Origin: Heliocidaris erythrogramma
Taxonomy: Eukaryota; Echinodermata; Echinoidea; Camarodonta; Echinometridae
NCBI GenBank assembly: GCA_025617745.1
Contig: CM046858.1
Span: 34,046,598 to 34,110,597, forward strand
Reading direction: 5' to 3'
Length of the DNA: 64,000 nt
Below, piece after piece: positions 22,613 to 33,885 of the stretch. Position 1 is the first letter of the stretch; each line of letters starts with the position of its first letter. The position numbers and the translations under genes were made by a program. The notes below the pieces were generated by a model. The model was not told the origin of the DNA and made no database searches. It worked only from the letters and a program-made list of their open reading frames with translations.

Positions 22613-22673
22613 ATTGAGACTCCGTATATCTGGTCTGTAGATCTCAGTGAACTGCGATCAGCATCATGTGATC
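22613..22673 (+). pseudogene. LRR exon truncated by internal deletion (unit I)
   Basis: A good acceptor (gacag) is followed by IETPYIWSVDLSELRSASCD, then the sequence jumps at tgatcaaaa into the intron segment that in unit II lies ~185 bp beyond the exon (compare ~24477). The last ~37 codons and the donor are gone. Because flanking exons are phase 0, skipping it would leave the message intact. Confidence 0.8.
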
Positions 22674-22862
22674 AAAATGTTTTTGTTTAACCGGAAGTGC
22701 AGTTAAATACAGTATATTATAAGTTGACGATCCAGTATAGTTAAAACAACAATTTCTTTCAAGAATGCTAAAAATAGGTAATGAAAATGAAATGGTAATG
22801 AAATGAAAGTTCTTCACGAGTGTTCATATTGCGAACAATTAATTGTATGATTTGCTTTTCAG

Positions 22863-22892
22863 ATTGCGCCTGTTCTTCATCCCATCACGTAA
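22863..22892 (+). other. Candidate alternative terminal exon, unit I
   Basis: A pyrimidine-rich acceptor (ttgcttttcag) is followed by nine sense codons, IAPVLHPIT, and then TAA with a second in-frame TAA. The same arrangement occurs at 24754 and 26669. Read in phase 0 after an LRR exon it would end the protein early. No poly(A) signal was identified close by. Confidence 0.35.
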
Positions 22893-24126
22893 TAAGTAAG
22901 GCTATGGAAGCACTGATCGAGACATGAAAACCGACTTCTGTAATACTCATGAAACTACATATCACTGATGAATAGTCAATAAATTGTGATTGTAGCAGAT
23001 CTTAATTCATTCCATGCGGCAGTAATTAGGGCCATGGAAACACTGATGGATTCACAGTCATTGACCTATTGACAATGATATATAGATTATAACTTCGAAA
23101 CATACGAAATCAAAAGTTTTATTTACAATTATCCGCAATTATGGTGGAAAATCAATCCAGTGATCCGAGGCATTTATTTTTTTCAATCAAAATCTCGTTT
23201 TCAAACTTTTTGGTCAGTTTAGTTTAGAGAAGGGTTAGAGATAAAAACATGACTGTAAACTGTTCTGGTTTTCACAATCATGTAGATGTAGAGTAGACTG
23301 CCCTGATTATAGAGTTAAAGTATGTGGTTGTTAAGAAAACTGTAAACAAATACTTTGCACAATTGAATTTTTTCTGTCATATCTCACACAAGAAAAAAAA
23401 TATTAAAGATAATTAAATGAGGCGTGATGAATCCACCATCAATAATGTTAATAATCTAAGCTACACTAATCTGAATTCTTGCCCATATCGGGCTCTCTTA
23501 ATTTTTGTTTCTCATTTGAATATTTACAATTCCTTGATAAAATATACCCGTATACGTGTTTACTGTTTTTGTCTTCTGTCCTTTCCTTTTTACCTTGTGC
23601 CCCCCCCCCTTTGATACTATTTTCTTTTAAATACACTAACGGAAATAGCGGGAAAGGCACAATCATAGTTATTCACTTCTGTGCTTATGATAAGTTTATA
23701 TCATTTTTCAAATTTTATGGAATCGAAAGTTTTGATTTTATCTCCTGTGCCTTTCTCTTCTACTCATAATTTCTTGAAAGTAGTCTTCTGTGTAGTTGTA
23801 CTTATATTCGTATTATTACAGAGAAAATGAAAATGAGCATAGAGAGGTAAAGTTTCCTTTTGGCTATCCTTGGGCACTATTCGGTGGTATATGACTTTGT
23901 TTCTCTGTTTTATCTGTTTGCCTGGAAATCAGATGAATTAAATAAATAAAATAATGTTTAAAATTCGAAGTAACCAATGCAGACGTCATGTGGACTACAT
24001 GGTGCGAACTGTATTACCAAGACTTAAAATAATATATTTTTTTAACAATAAACATGTTGAACATATTTTAAGTAGAAAATTGTCAGAAATTGTTCATACA
24101 ACATGATTTTTTTTTTACGATGACAG

Positions 24127-24294
24127 ATCGAGACTCTGAACATCCAGTCTGCAGATCTCAGTAAACGCCGCTCAGCATCACGTGATCTCGCTCAGTTTAT
24201 CTGTAAGATGCCTCAATTGACAAACCTGACACTCTACGGTCAGTATCACGATGACTTCTACTCAACATCATCAACGATGGCATCTTCTGCTAAG
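24127..24294 (+). CDS. LRR exon of NLR-like receptor, unit II (168 nt, phase 0/0)
   Basis: The acceptor is tgacag and the donor GTAATA, enclosing 56 codons without a stop. The peptide begins IETLNIQSADLSKRRSASRD, continues LAQFICKMPQLTNLTLYG and ends SSTMASSAK. It encodes one leucine-rich repeat. It differs from the unit III exon by two residues (F/I and Q/H in the middle), showing recent duplication. It is four codons shorter than the exon at 16155, in the loop before HDDFYST. It would extend the ligand-sensing array of the receptor. Confidence 0.9.
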
Positions 24295-24753
24295 GTAATA
24301 GTTTGGTCATTGTAATAATTTAAACTGTGTACTACAAGATGCGTGGCAACTGTATACACATGTATATGGTTTAATTGTTCTTATAACGATTTTTAAAACT
24401 TAATTTCTTTACCTTAATTGTGGTAATAATGTCATTATGTGGTATGACGATCGTCTTTGAAGGTACTGATAACCTAATCAAAACATTTTTGTTAAACCGG
24501 AAGTGCAATTAAATACAGTATATTATAAGTTGACGATCCAGTATAGGTAAGGGATGTAAACAGGTCATCTCTTTATGTACAAAACGCATTTACCTTTAAC
24601 GGAAAGAGTGCTGAAAAGGTGAATTTTGTCAATGAAAATGGAAATGAAAAAACCCCACAAAAAACAGTAACATATTTGATAAAATTGTGGGAATACCCGT
24701 TCTTCACGAGTGTTTTTTGTTGTGAACAATTAATTGTATGATTTCCTTTTCAG

Positions 24754-24783
24754 GTTGCTCCTGTTCTTCATCCCATCACGTAA
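24754..24783 (+). other. Candidate alternative terminal exon, unit II
   Basis: Acceptor tttccttttcag, then VAPVLHPIT and TAA. The first residue differs from the other copies (V for I); the rest of the frame is kept. Confidence 0.35.
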
Positions 24784-26031
24784 TAAGTAGTGCTATGGAA
24801 GCACTGATTGAGACATGAAAACCGAATTCTGTAATACTCATGAAACTACATATCACTTATGAATAGTCAATAAATTGTTATTGTAGCAGATCTTAATTCA
24901 TTCCATGCGGCAGTAATTAGGGCCATGGAAACACTGATGGAGTCACAGTCATTGACGTATTGACAATGATATATAGATTATAACTTCGAAACATACGAAA
25001 TCAAAAGTTTTATTTACAATTATCCACAATTATCGTGGAAAGTCAGTCCAGTGATCCGAGGCATTTATTTTTTCAATCAAAATCTGGTTTTCAAACTGTT
25101 TGTCAGTTTAATTTAGAGAAGGGTTAGAGATAAAAAAAAATGACTTTAAACTGTTCTGGTTTTCACAATCATTTAGAGTAGAGTAAATTGCCCTGATTAT
25201 AGAGCTAACGTATGTGGTTGTAAAGAAAACTGTAAACAAATACTTTGCACAATTGCATTTTTTCTGTCATATCTCACACAAGAAAAAAAACAATTAAAGA
25301 TAATTAAATGAGGCGAGATGAATCCACCATCTATAATGTTAATAATCTAAGCTACACTAATCTAAATTCTTGCCCTTATCGGGCTCTCTTAATCTTTTTT
25401 TTGTTCTTATTTGAATATTTACAATTCCTTGATAAAATATACCCGTATACGTGTTTACTGTTTTGGTCTTCGGACCTTTCCTTTTTACCTATTGCCCCCT
25501 CCCCCCCCCCCCCTTTGATACTATTTTCCTTTTAAATACCCTAACGGAAAATAGCGGGAAAGGCACAATCATAGTTATTCACTTCTGTGCTAATGATAAT
25601 TTTATATAATTTTTTAAATTTTATGGAATCGAAAGTTTTGATTTTATCTCCTGTGCCTTTCTCTTCTACTCATAATTTCTTGAAAGTAGTCTTCTGTGTA
25701 GTTGTACTTATATTCGTATTATTACAGAGAAAATGAAAATGAGCATAGAGAGGTAAAGTTTCCTTTTGGCTATCCTTGGGCACTATTCGGTGGTATTTCT
25801 TAGTTTGTTTCTCTGTTTTATCTGTTTGCTTGGAAATCAGATGAATTAAATAAATAAAATAATGTTTAAAATTCGAAGTAACCAATGCAGACGTCATGTG
25901 GACTACATGGTGCGAACTGTATTACCAAGACTTAAAATAATATTTTTTTAAAACAATAAACATGTTAAACATATTTTAAGTAGCAAATTGTCAGTAATTG
26001 TTCATACAACATGATATTTTTACGATGACAG

Positions 26032-26199
26032 ATCGAGACTCTGAACATCCAGTCTGCGGATCTCAGTAAACGCCGCTCAGCATCACGTGATCTCGCTCAG
26101 ATCATCTGTAAGATGCCTCATTTGACAAACCTGACACTCTACGGTCAGTATCACGATGACTTCTACTCAACATCATCAACGATGGCATCTTCTGCTAAG
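26032..26199 (+). CDS. LRR exon of NLR-like receptor, unit III (168 nt, phase 0/0)
   Basis: The acceptor is tgacag and the donor GTAATA. It encodes 56 codons, starting IETLNIQSADLSKRRSASRD, then LAQIICKMPHLTNLTLYG and ending MASSAK. It is the nearest LRR copy to the C-terminal exons. Splicing to 27495 keeps phase 0. Its intron continues the unit III sequence up to ~27480. The strong match to unit II makes gene conversion between the two plausible. Confidence 0.9.
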
Positions 26200-26668
26200 G
26201 TAATATTTTGGTCATTGTAATAATTTAAACTGTGTACTACAAGATGCGTGGCAACTGTATACACATGTATATGGTTTAATTGTTCTTATAACGATTTTTT
26301 AAAACTTATTTGTTTTACCTTAATTGTGGTAATAATGTCATTATCTGGTATGAGGATCGTCTTTGAAGATACTGATAACCTAATCAAAACTTGTTTTTTA
26401 AACCGGAAGTGCAATTAAATACAGTATATTATAAGTTGACGATCCAGTATAGGTAAGGGATGTAAACAGGTCATCTCTTTATTATACAAAATGTATTTAC
26501 CTTTAACGGAAAGAGTGCTGAAAAGGTGAATTTTGTCAATGAAATAAAAATGAAAAAAAAAAACAAAAAAAAAAACAGAAACATATTTCATGAAAGAGTG
26601 GGCATACCCGTTGTTCACGAGTGTTTTTTTTTTGTTGTGAACAATTAATTGTATGATTTGCTTTTCAG

Positions 26669-26698
26669 ATTGCTCCTGTTCTTCATCCCATCACGTAA
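26669..26698 (+). other. Candidate alternative terminal exon, unit III
   Basis: Acceptor ttgcttttcag, then IAPVLHPIT and TAA, as in units I and II. Confidence 0.35.
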
Positions 26699-27494
26699 TA
26701 AGTAGTGCTATGGAAGCACTGATCGAGACATGGAAACTGACTTCTGTAATACTAATGAAACTACATATCACTTATGAATAGTCAATAAATTGTGATTGTA
26801 GCGGATCTTAATTAATTCCATGCGGCAGTAATTAGGGCTATTGGAACACTGATGGAGTCAGTCATTGACCTATTGATGGTGATATATATTGTAACTTCAA
26901 ACATACAAAATCAAAGTTTTATTTAAATTATCCACAATTATCGTGGAAAATCAATCCAGTAATCCGAGACATTTATTTTTTCATTCAAAATCGGGTTATA
27001 ACTTTTTTGTCAGTATAGTTTAGTTAGTGAAGAGTTAGAGATAAACACATGACTGTAAACTGTTCTGGTTTTCACAATCATGTAGAGTAGACTGCCCTGA
27101 TTATAGACCGAACGTATATGGATGTGAAGAAAACTGTAAACAAATACTTTGCACAGCTACGTTTTTCTGTGATATCATATACCAAAAAAAAAATATTAAA
27201 GATAATTATATGAGGCAAGATGAATCCACAATCAACAAGATTAATTCGGATAATCTAAACTACACTATTCTGAATTCTTGCCCATATCAGACACTCTTAA
27301 TTTCTTTTTCTCATTTAGATATTTACAATTCTTTGATAAAGTATACACGTATACGTTTACCTATTTGGTCTACGGGACCTTTCCTTTTTACCTGATGCCC
27401 CCCATGATTCTAATTTTCTTTTAAAGACACTGACGGAAAAGAGGATTATGCATGTAACTATTATGCATATGCACTTTTCTCTCAATGCTAGCAG

Positions 27495-27883
27495 GCTGAC
27501 GACCAGAGTGGTAACAGGAGCCCCACCCTGACTGAGCTGACAATGAGTGATGGGACACTACAAGGATGGCAGGATTGTGGTTCGATGTTAGATAGTGTGA
27601 AGAGGTTCACTCTACAGGTACGCAGGAATGTGATCAACTCTGACGTCATCCAGAGGATACATCTACCAGGAGCAACAGAAGTCACCATTCAAACATACCA
27701 GTATGCACGTAAGCCAGCTGATTTCAAGGATGAGCCTACTAACCTATCCAATGCCCTCATGAATGCCTTCCCTCAACTCGTCAAGGTGACATTCAGTGAT
27801 CTTCTCATTGGGAACCAAAAGATCGAACCAGTCTTGCAAGCCTTCAGATCAACTCACAGGCTCAAACTTCTAAGGACTATCAG
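27495..27883 (+). CDS. C-terminal LRR-region exon of the NLR-like gene (389 nt)
   Basis: The acceptor is gctagcag and the donor GTAAGA. 129 codons are open, entering in phase 0 and leaving in phase 2. Recognisable segments are TLTELTMSDGTLQGW near the start, VKRFTLQVRRNVINSDVIQR in the middle, and NALMNAFPQLVKVTFSDLLI near the end, which are LRR-like beta-strand and turn patterns. It is single copy here and unlike the 168-180-nt repeat exons, so it is the constant region after the variable array. Codon use is regular and no damage is seen. Confidence 0.85.
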
Positions 27884-29055
27884 GTAAGACATTGTTTGTG
27901 AAAAAAGCGTTTCCTCTTTTATCCTTCTCTCTCTCTCTCTCTCTCTCTCTCCCTTACTTTTTCATTTTTGTTCTTGACACTTAGGTGTCTCCTTTATTAC
28001 AGCTTCCTTGAAGTTTGAAGTTTATTTGTTCCACTATCACATTAAACACAATTCAGACTGTACAATCATAAGTGTCAATTTCAAAACGTACGGGTAAAGA
28101 AATCAAATCAAGTACAATGTACGGTACATAGGCAGAACATTTCGAGAGATATAGGAACGACTGGCACAAAAAGGAAGACAATGTAAAATGTGGGAAGCCT
28201 AAATAGAAAGCATAGCTTGTAAATGATTAAGCTCCTGTTTAGAGTAAAATTATAGGTAATTCTGATTAATATGCAATTCACTAAACGTACAAGGAGAACA
28301 AAGCTCAAAATGTGGAGTAAAAGAAAAGAAATAGATGGAAGAGAAAAAGCAGAGAACAAAAAAAGGAGAAAAAGAAAGAAGAAGAGGAAAGAAACGAAGA
28401 AGAATAATAAGAAGAAGAAAGACAGAAACAAAGAAGGAGAAGAGGAAGACGAAGATGGAAAAACAAGAGAATCCGAGAAGAAGAAGAAGAAGAAGAAGAA
28501 GAAGAAGGAAAGAAGAAGAAAGAAGAAGGAAAAGAAAAACTGTAAAGGCAGGACAGTGTAGCTTCCATTGTGTCTTTCTCTTTTTACTAATTTATTTGTC
28601 CTTGCGCTTTGGAAAATAATGCTGGAACCTCCTCTTTCGAGGGCATTCACGGGAAGAAAAGGGGATGGGGGCTACCTTTTGACACCTCCTGAACACATTC
28701 AAATGGTCTAACTATGCCCCTAAATGGATAATTCCTATCATATGAAGCTAATGTCAAAATTAGAAGGTATAAATTGAAAACAACCTTTTTAAATTAAAAA
28801 TATAAATGTGGGGGATATCACTTCCTTACCATACTCCCATAGTATCATTGCGACTTATGTCAATTGGAGAATAATGTCAGAATAGATCTATCACAACTGT
28901 TCTTAACTTTAGTGAAAAGAAAATATTGATCATATTGAATGAAATGTTGGTGTTCTCTTGAAGTTGGTAGTGATAAACAGTAAGAATACGGAAACTGTTT
29001 GTTGGGATATGGAATAATACCAGTAACCATAATGTTCAATTCTACACGCTCATAG
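27884..29055 (+). other. Intron with LINE-like tail and purine tract
   Basis: After a (CT)n run at ~27928-27950, bases ~28012-28060 in reverse end in aacaaataaacttcaaactt, resembling a LINE 3' tail on the minus strand. 28320-28540 is almost all purine ((GAA)n, AAAGAAG), giving long lysine/arginine/glutamate or phenylalanine/serine frames that are not genes. The rest is AT-rich with no feature seen. Confidence 0.5.
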
Positions 29056-29157
29056 GTTCATAAGATGCAGTACCGACGAGAGTGTGGATGATCTCATCCG
29101 TGAGTTCAATGAAGGTCAGACCATGAAGGTGGAGATAGAGCATGGTGAACCACATGT
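29056..29157 (+). CDS. NLR-like gene, penultimate exon (102 nt)
   Basis: The acceptor is gctcatag. With the AG carried over from 27883 the frame reads RFIRCSTDESVDDLIREFNE, then GQTMKVEIEHGEPH. The donor is either GTAAGT after base 29157 (best consensus) or GTGTAA two bases earlier; both keep the same downstream frame with a suitable acceptor in the next exon. The segment is a typical LRR-domain end with alternating strand and helix. Confidence 0.75.
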
Positions 29158-29638
29158 GTAAGTTAAGGCTCAGACAGATTTTTTAAAGGTCTCTCAGAAA
29201 GTATACTACCCCTCCCCTCCCCTTTACTAAAATTACTATTGTCAGTCTTTTTTTAGGAAGAGAGAGAGGGGGAGAGAGGGAGAGAGAGAGAATACGATGA
29301 ACATCAAAATGGATCATACTCTCTTTAATCAATATTGCTCGGATATAATTTTACATTTTCATTGTGAATGTTACGGTATTTTAATGAAAATCGCCAATAG
29401 TAGGTCCATCTTCTTCTTTATCCTTTGCTACTTGCTTCTATCTCCACTGCTGCAATGCATGTTGTTGTATGTTTTTACTAACCCCTCTCACTCTCCCTTT
29501 TTTTCCTCTCCCATACTCCTCCTTTTTTACTTCCTCCACTATTTATTTCACCCCCTTTCCTTCCGTCTTTCTTTCCCTCTCTCTCTTCATCATCACATAT
29601 CTCGCTTTGTGTCTTCCTCCCTTCTCTTTATCATTTAG

Positions 29639-29755
29639 ATAATTCATATGAGGTGGATTGAGCAAGGATTCACCCCTAACGACTACCAATTGGATCCGAT
29701 GACTATTTGCCCAAGTAAAGATAATTCCTCGTTTCCATTAGAGATCTCGCCTTGA
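29639..29755 (+). CDS. NLR-like gene, terminal exon with stop
   Basis: A long pyrimidine tract and acceptor tcatttag precede it. The frame reads RWIEQGFTPNDYQLDPMTIC, then PSKDNSSFPLEISP and TGA at 29753. If the upstream exon ends at 29155, the acceptor at 29638 fits (IIHM then RWIEQ). If it ends at 29157, using this acceptor gives an immediate stop and the AG at 29651-29652 would be needed instead. The short polar tail after the last LRR is a plausible C-terminus. Confidence 0.7.
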   Translation: MIHMRWIEQGFTPNDYQLDPMTICPSKDNSSFPLEISP

Positions 29756-31062
29756 TCTACTTACAAGAATATAGGTTATTTCATTGAGTGGATGTATACA
29801 TTAAGTGTAAGCAAAGGCTTTTGACATGGTCATGCACGATAGTCAGTGGTGATGAAGCTCGTTTTCCCTTATGAAAGAAATATTGCTGTTGTACTATCAA
29901 CGGCTCCAAATCACTTCAAAACCATTTTGATCGGACAGCTCAAGACAAAGTTATGCATACGTGTACTTCAATATTATGGTCCTACCCGTTTTATAATATT
30001 CTAGTTACTCCACCCTTATTAGAACATTATGTGTATGCCTAGTAAGTCTTTAGATAGTCATAGTCATGGAGTAAGAGATATCTTATTAACGCTCTGATAT
30101 TGTGGATACTGCTTTTTGTTGTAAATATTTGTATAAAGTCAGTCATATATCTATGCCCCTAGAATAGATGGTATTTGTGAGTTGTGACAATGGATTTATC
30201 TGTAATGTCCGCCTAGGTTTTTCTAAAATCCAGCCTTTCTGCTTTGATCATTATCTTGGGGGTTTAAAGTAGGAAATATATGTTGTGATGTTGATCTTAG
30301 TCTATAAACATCTGGTGCTTTTGTATTGTTTTATGTAAAAACATTTGATGAAATATGTAATATTGCTTTAAACAATATTGCTATTATGTAAATATTATGT
30401 TCTTAAACATGTAAATCATGTATATCACGTAAATCATATGGTGCTTTTGTATTGTTAATGTCACTACGTTTGATGAAATATGGTGGTTCTTTATGCTAAT
30501 TCCCTTCCAATATTTCACTCAGTACGTCTGAAAGATGAATAAGTTCATTTCTAAATTCCTTTGGCCAAATAAGGTCAGTTTGAATCCTTTGCAAATGGGG
30601 TGAGTGAAGTTCACTTTTTATATGCGCATTTTTTTAAAAGTATCTGTACATGTAATTACTAGTTATATTCACTCACAAGTCAGAAATAACTTGGCTGAGA
30701 TCACTGTAGTGATATTAGTGTTACTTATTAATGCTTTAAGTATGTCAAGAATTTGTAACACATCATAAGCCCTTAAATATATATATATCGGTATTGTCAC
30801 CCTTTGTATGCTTTTCTAATTTCAACCACTTGGATGTTGCTCATTCGATTTCCTGTTTTATAGATAAATCTCATTGTGTTATGTACGACCTTATGCACAT
30901 GTTTAAAGGTGCATTGTGTTATCTTCTGTTCTTATATTCACCATGCATTGGTTTTTTCTGATAGCTGATTGGCTGTCTATATATTTTTTGTACATTTTTC
31001 CTGCAAAGTCAACTGGCCATTTACTATTTACTTAAGACCGCGAATTTCATCATATTTGTATA
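29756..31062 (+). other. Downstream region / probable 3' UTR of the NLR-like gene
   Basis: AT-rich and non-coding. The first AATAAA I can find downstream of the stop is at 31250, so the poly(A) site is uncertain. 30230-30330 and 31415-31510 are diverged direct repeats (gatcattatcttgg). Confidence 0.4.
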
Positions 31063-31138
31063 ACACTCTAAATTGAGTTGGCTAAAATATTATCCAACTT
31101 TTATTGGCTAGATTTTACCCAACTTTTTTTTAGAGTGT
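31063..31138. mobile_element. Tiny MITE (76 bp)
   Basis: The ends are acactctaaa and tttagagtgt, a perfect 10-bp inverted repeat. Inside are ttggctaaaat and attttacccaa in opposite sense. It could fold into one hairpin. No clear target duplication. Confidence 0.65.
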
Positions 31139-32610
31139 ACCACCGTCATGTGAATAGACTTGTATAAAACGAATTGTGTCATAACTATTCTTTGCTGGAA
31201 TAGGTCATAAATTAATTAGAATTAAAAATGGAATCTTGAATTTACATTTAATAAAGTCGACTATGTATTATCAAAGTACTAGAATTATCAAAAATGTTAC
31301 TATTACTTTTAGATACTTGTAGATGCTTTCATTGAGTCAGCTAGACTATGGCATTTTGTAAGATGTGACAAAGAATGTATATACATGTATGATGTCCATA
31401 ACCTAGACAATGCGCTTAGATCATTATCTTGGAGGTTTTGTATATAACAGTAAATATATTTTGTGATGATTATATGTAATGAGCATTGGGTGCCTTTTTT
31501 ATAGTCTTATTTCACTTCATTAATATTTAATTGTATTTTGTTTTTATTGTATTAAACATAATTGTCACATTAATTATTCTGTTCATGAAGATATAAATCA
31601 TATAGATCATATAAATAAAAACACATGATATAATCCATATATAACCAACGATGAGTGAAATCATATCGAAAAACCCCCAAATAGCGTAACGAAATGATGT
31701 TTCATACTTAATTTGATATATTTCTTTTGAGTGGAAAATGATCAAAATATTATTATTGACACATTCAGAATGAGGTTTGAATCGTTTGTAGCTGTATTTT
31801 AAGTTAATAATCGATCTCTTTTAATCGATCATTAATGAACCAAATCAATGCTTGCTAATGTTGCATGTTCGGGTTTTAAAATGTTATTGGGGGCCAATAA
31901 AATCAACATTTCTATCATGTAACATAATAATTATTATGCGACTTTTGTACATTGATACATGATATTTGTGATTGTAAAAAAATAGCTTTAAAAATAATTT
32001 TTTGTAGCCAGTAACATATTACTTCAACTCTTTTAGATATTAGCAGCAAATTGAGTTGATGAATAAGGATTTCTTTCAAATTGGTCGGGTTGGGTTCACC
32101 AATTATCACTGATATAGTAAGCCTTGCCTCAGCACTATAGGTTTGCCAACCTCGTTATAGAGATAACCAGATGGCAACTTTGGGCTGATACATGATACAT
32201 TTTGTGCCCTAATACCTAACGTGAGCTAGCATGCAATGAATAAGTAAAGTTCTTCGGAAACTTAATGCAAATTTGTTGCCTGTTTATTTAATTCGCTTTT
32301 TGTGACAAGAAGAAGGAAAGAGATTGCATGGATGTGCAAGTAGAAGTACTGGAGAGCGAGAGGAAATACAAAACCATGCATGGTCTTCGCACACCAAATT
32401 TCAGAAAACCATACATGGTCGTGCGGTCTTCATAAATGTCAGAAAACCATGCATGCACTATGAACACGATGACAAAGAGATCGGACAAAATATACAGCTC
32501 CACATTGTACCCTCCACAATTGCTCTGGTAGACAAAAGAACATCCCTTCATTGCTATTATGTGAAATAAGTAGAACAGGTGAATATGCATGTGACGCCTG
32601 TTCTACATAT
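31139..32610. other. AT-rich region, no gene seen
   Basis: No exon or transposon boundary was recognised. Around 32378-32455 the string aaaccatgcatg or close variants (aaccatacatgg) occurs three times at short spacing. Confidence 0.4.
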
Positions 32611-32624
32611 TTTTACGTAGAAGT

Positions 32625-33047
32625 GAATTTGATGGTCCTGTGGAAGGAATTGATGTGGTAAATGAATGTTTGGAGGCTGTCACTTTCACCAGCAAATCTA
32701 CCAACCTCCCTCACCAAACCAAGGGCAATATCACTTGCACCACTACTAATGTTGCATATCTCATCACTTGCAGAGTCTGCAGGACCCAGTACGTAGGGGA
32801 AACCAAGACCACACTCAAGAGACGCTTCTATGGGCACAGATCCACTGTCAACACAGCCAAGCTTGACACTCCAGTGGGCCACCATTTTAACCTTCCTAAC
32901 CATTCCATCACCGATATGATTCTACAGGGCATTGAATCTTTAGGTACCCATCCCGACACAGTCCGAACCAGCAGGGAGAAGTACTGGATGAGACGACTTC
33001 ACACCATCCAACCTCATGGCCTCAACATCCAGGAGGGAAATGATTAA
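32625..33047 (+). pseudogene. Penelope-like retroelement, GIY-YIG endonuclease fragment
   Basis: The open frame contains NVAYLITCRVCRTQYVGETK, a GIY-YIG-type core (the AYLI and QYVGET strands), TTLKRRFYGHRS (the arginine-bearing helix), PVGHHFNLPNHS and EKYWMRRLHTIQPHGLN. This is the C-terminal endonuclease of Penelope-like elements, which follows the reverse transcriptase. The reverse transcriptase is absent here, so it is a 5'-truncated copy. The stop is at 33045. Confidence 0.85.
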
Positions 33048-33770
33048 TACATCTTTTTACTCCCCTTCCTGACATTATTACATATATTATATATATATAT
33101 ATATATATACATATATTTTATTTGCATTTTACCTCCTTGTTTGGTTTAGACACATATATTACAGACTTGATATGCACATGTTTATATTCTTCAGTATATA
33201 GTATGCCTTACATCTTTTAGTCTTGTATACAGCAGACAGCGAATATATATTTTTTCACCACACTTTACTTTATATGGCATATATTTTGCACTTGGTGTCT
33301 GACAACTCGACTCCCTCTTTATTTTCTGCCCTACCTCTCCACTGCACTGGACTTGTACAGTACTTATTCCTTTCTCTTGTCTTTGCATTGTTCCTTATCC
33401 TGTTTGATGTTGCCTCCCCACTTATCCTTTGCTTTCACAGGTTACCCACCCTTGAGCTTGGGACTCATTACTCTCCTAATTGGGACTCATTACTCTCCTT
33501 GGATCTCCTTGCCTTTGTATTTGCTTTAATCCCCCTCCACACCCGCTTGACTCATGGTTGTTGACTCCCCACACTCCCCTTTTGTTCCCATTGTTTTGTG
33601 TCCACAGCTCCTCCCTAACAGTTCCTGTTACATGTAATCTGTTTTGTGTCTGTAGTCTATATTATATGCTTGTCTTGCTTTTTATGTTTGTCTTTTTGCC
33701 TCTGACGAAGATTCTGCTAGGATCGAAAGCTCAGGCCCCTTTTGACTCCAATAAATGAGTCTCTGAGAGA
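33048..33770 (+). mobile_element. Probable 3' part of the Penelope-like element
   Basis: After a (TA)n run the sequence is pyrimidine-rich, then ctctgacgaagattctgcta and ggatcgaaagctc appear at 33700-33732, followed by AATAAATGAG. Penelope-like elements carry such ctgacgaag...cgaaag modules, related to hammerhead ribozymes, in their terminal repeats. End not sharply defined. Confidence 0.5.
33702..33728 (+). ncRNA. Hammerhead-like core motif (partial)
   Basis: It has CTGACGA, then a possible stem GATTC-tgcta-GGATC (one G-T pair), then GAAA, the order of the conserved hammerhead core around stem II. A convincing stem III with a cleavage site was not found after GAAA, so activity is doubtful. 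Confidence 0.35.
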
Positions 33771-33885
33771 AAACTGCAAAAATTGTAAGCATCTGTAAAA
33801 AGGCGCCTGGGTAGAATGTTACCTAGAACATTATGAAGAGGGGGGGGGGGGGGGGGTGACACCTGGATTCGAAGAATTGTTTTAG

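Larger units (their letters stand above)
22140..27400 (+). repeat. Three ~1.9-kb tandem exon-plus-intron units
   Basis: Landmarks repeat at fixed spacing. ttgattttatctcctgtgcc lies at ~22239, 23734 and 25640, and ttcttcatcccatcacgtaa at ~22873, 24764 and 26679. Unit I has a ~400-bp deletion fusing its exon to the downstream intron, so its spacing is ~1.5 kb rather than ~1.9 kb. Unit III passes at ~27480 into the different exon at 27495. Intronic identity looks high, so duplication is recent relative to the upstream copies. Confidence 0.9.

Noticed and set aside
22326..25756. 25-nt candidate microexon (between attacag and gtaaa) in each 1.9-kb unit
   Set aside because: Splice-like ends are present in all three units, but 25 nt would shift the frame between phase-0 exons, so use in the receptor is unlikely.
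28108..28650. Long lysine/arginine/glutamate-rich and phenylalanine/serine-rich frames
   Set aside because: They are readings of a (GAA)n-type purine tract in several frames and on both strands; no domain or codon bias.
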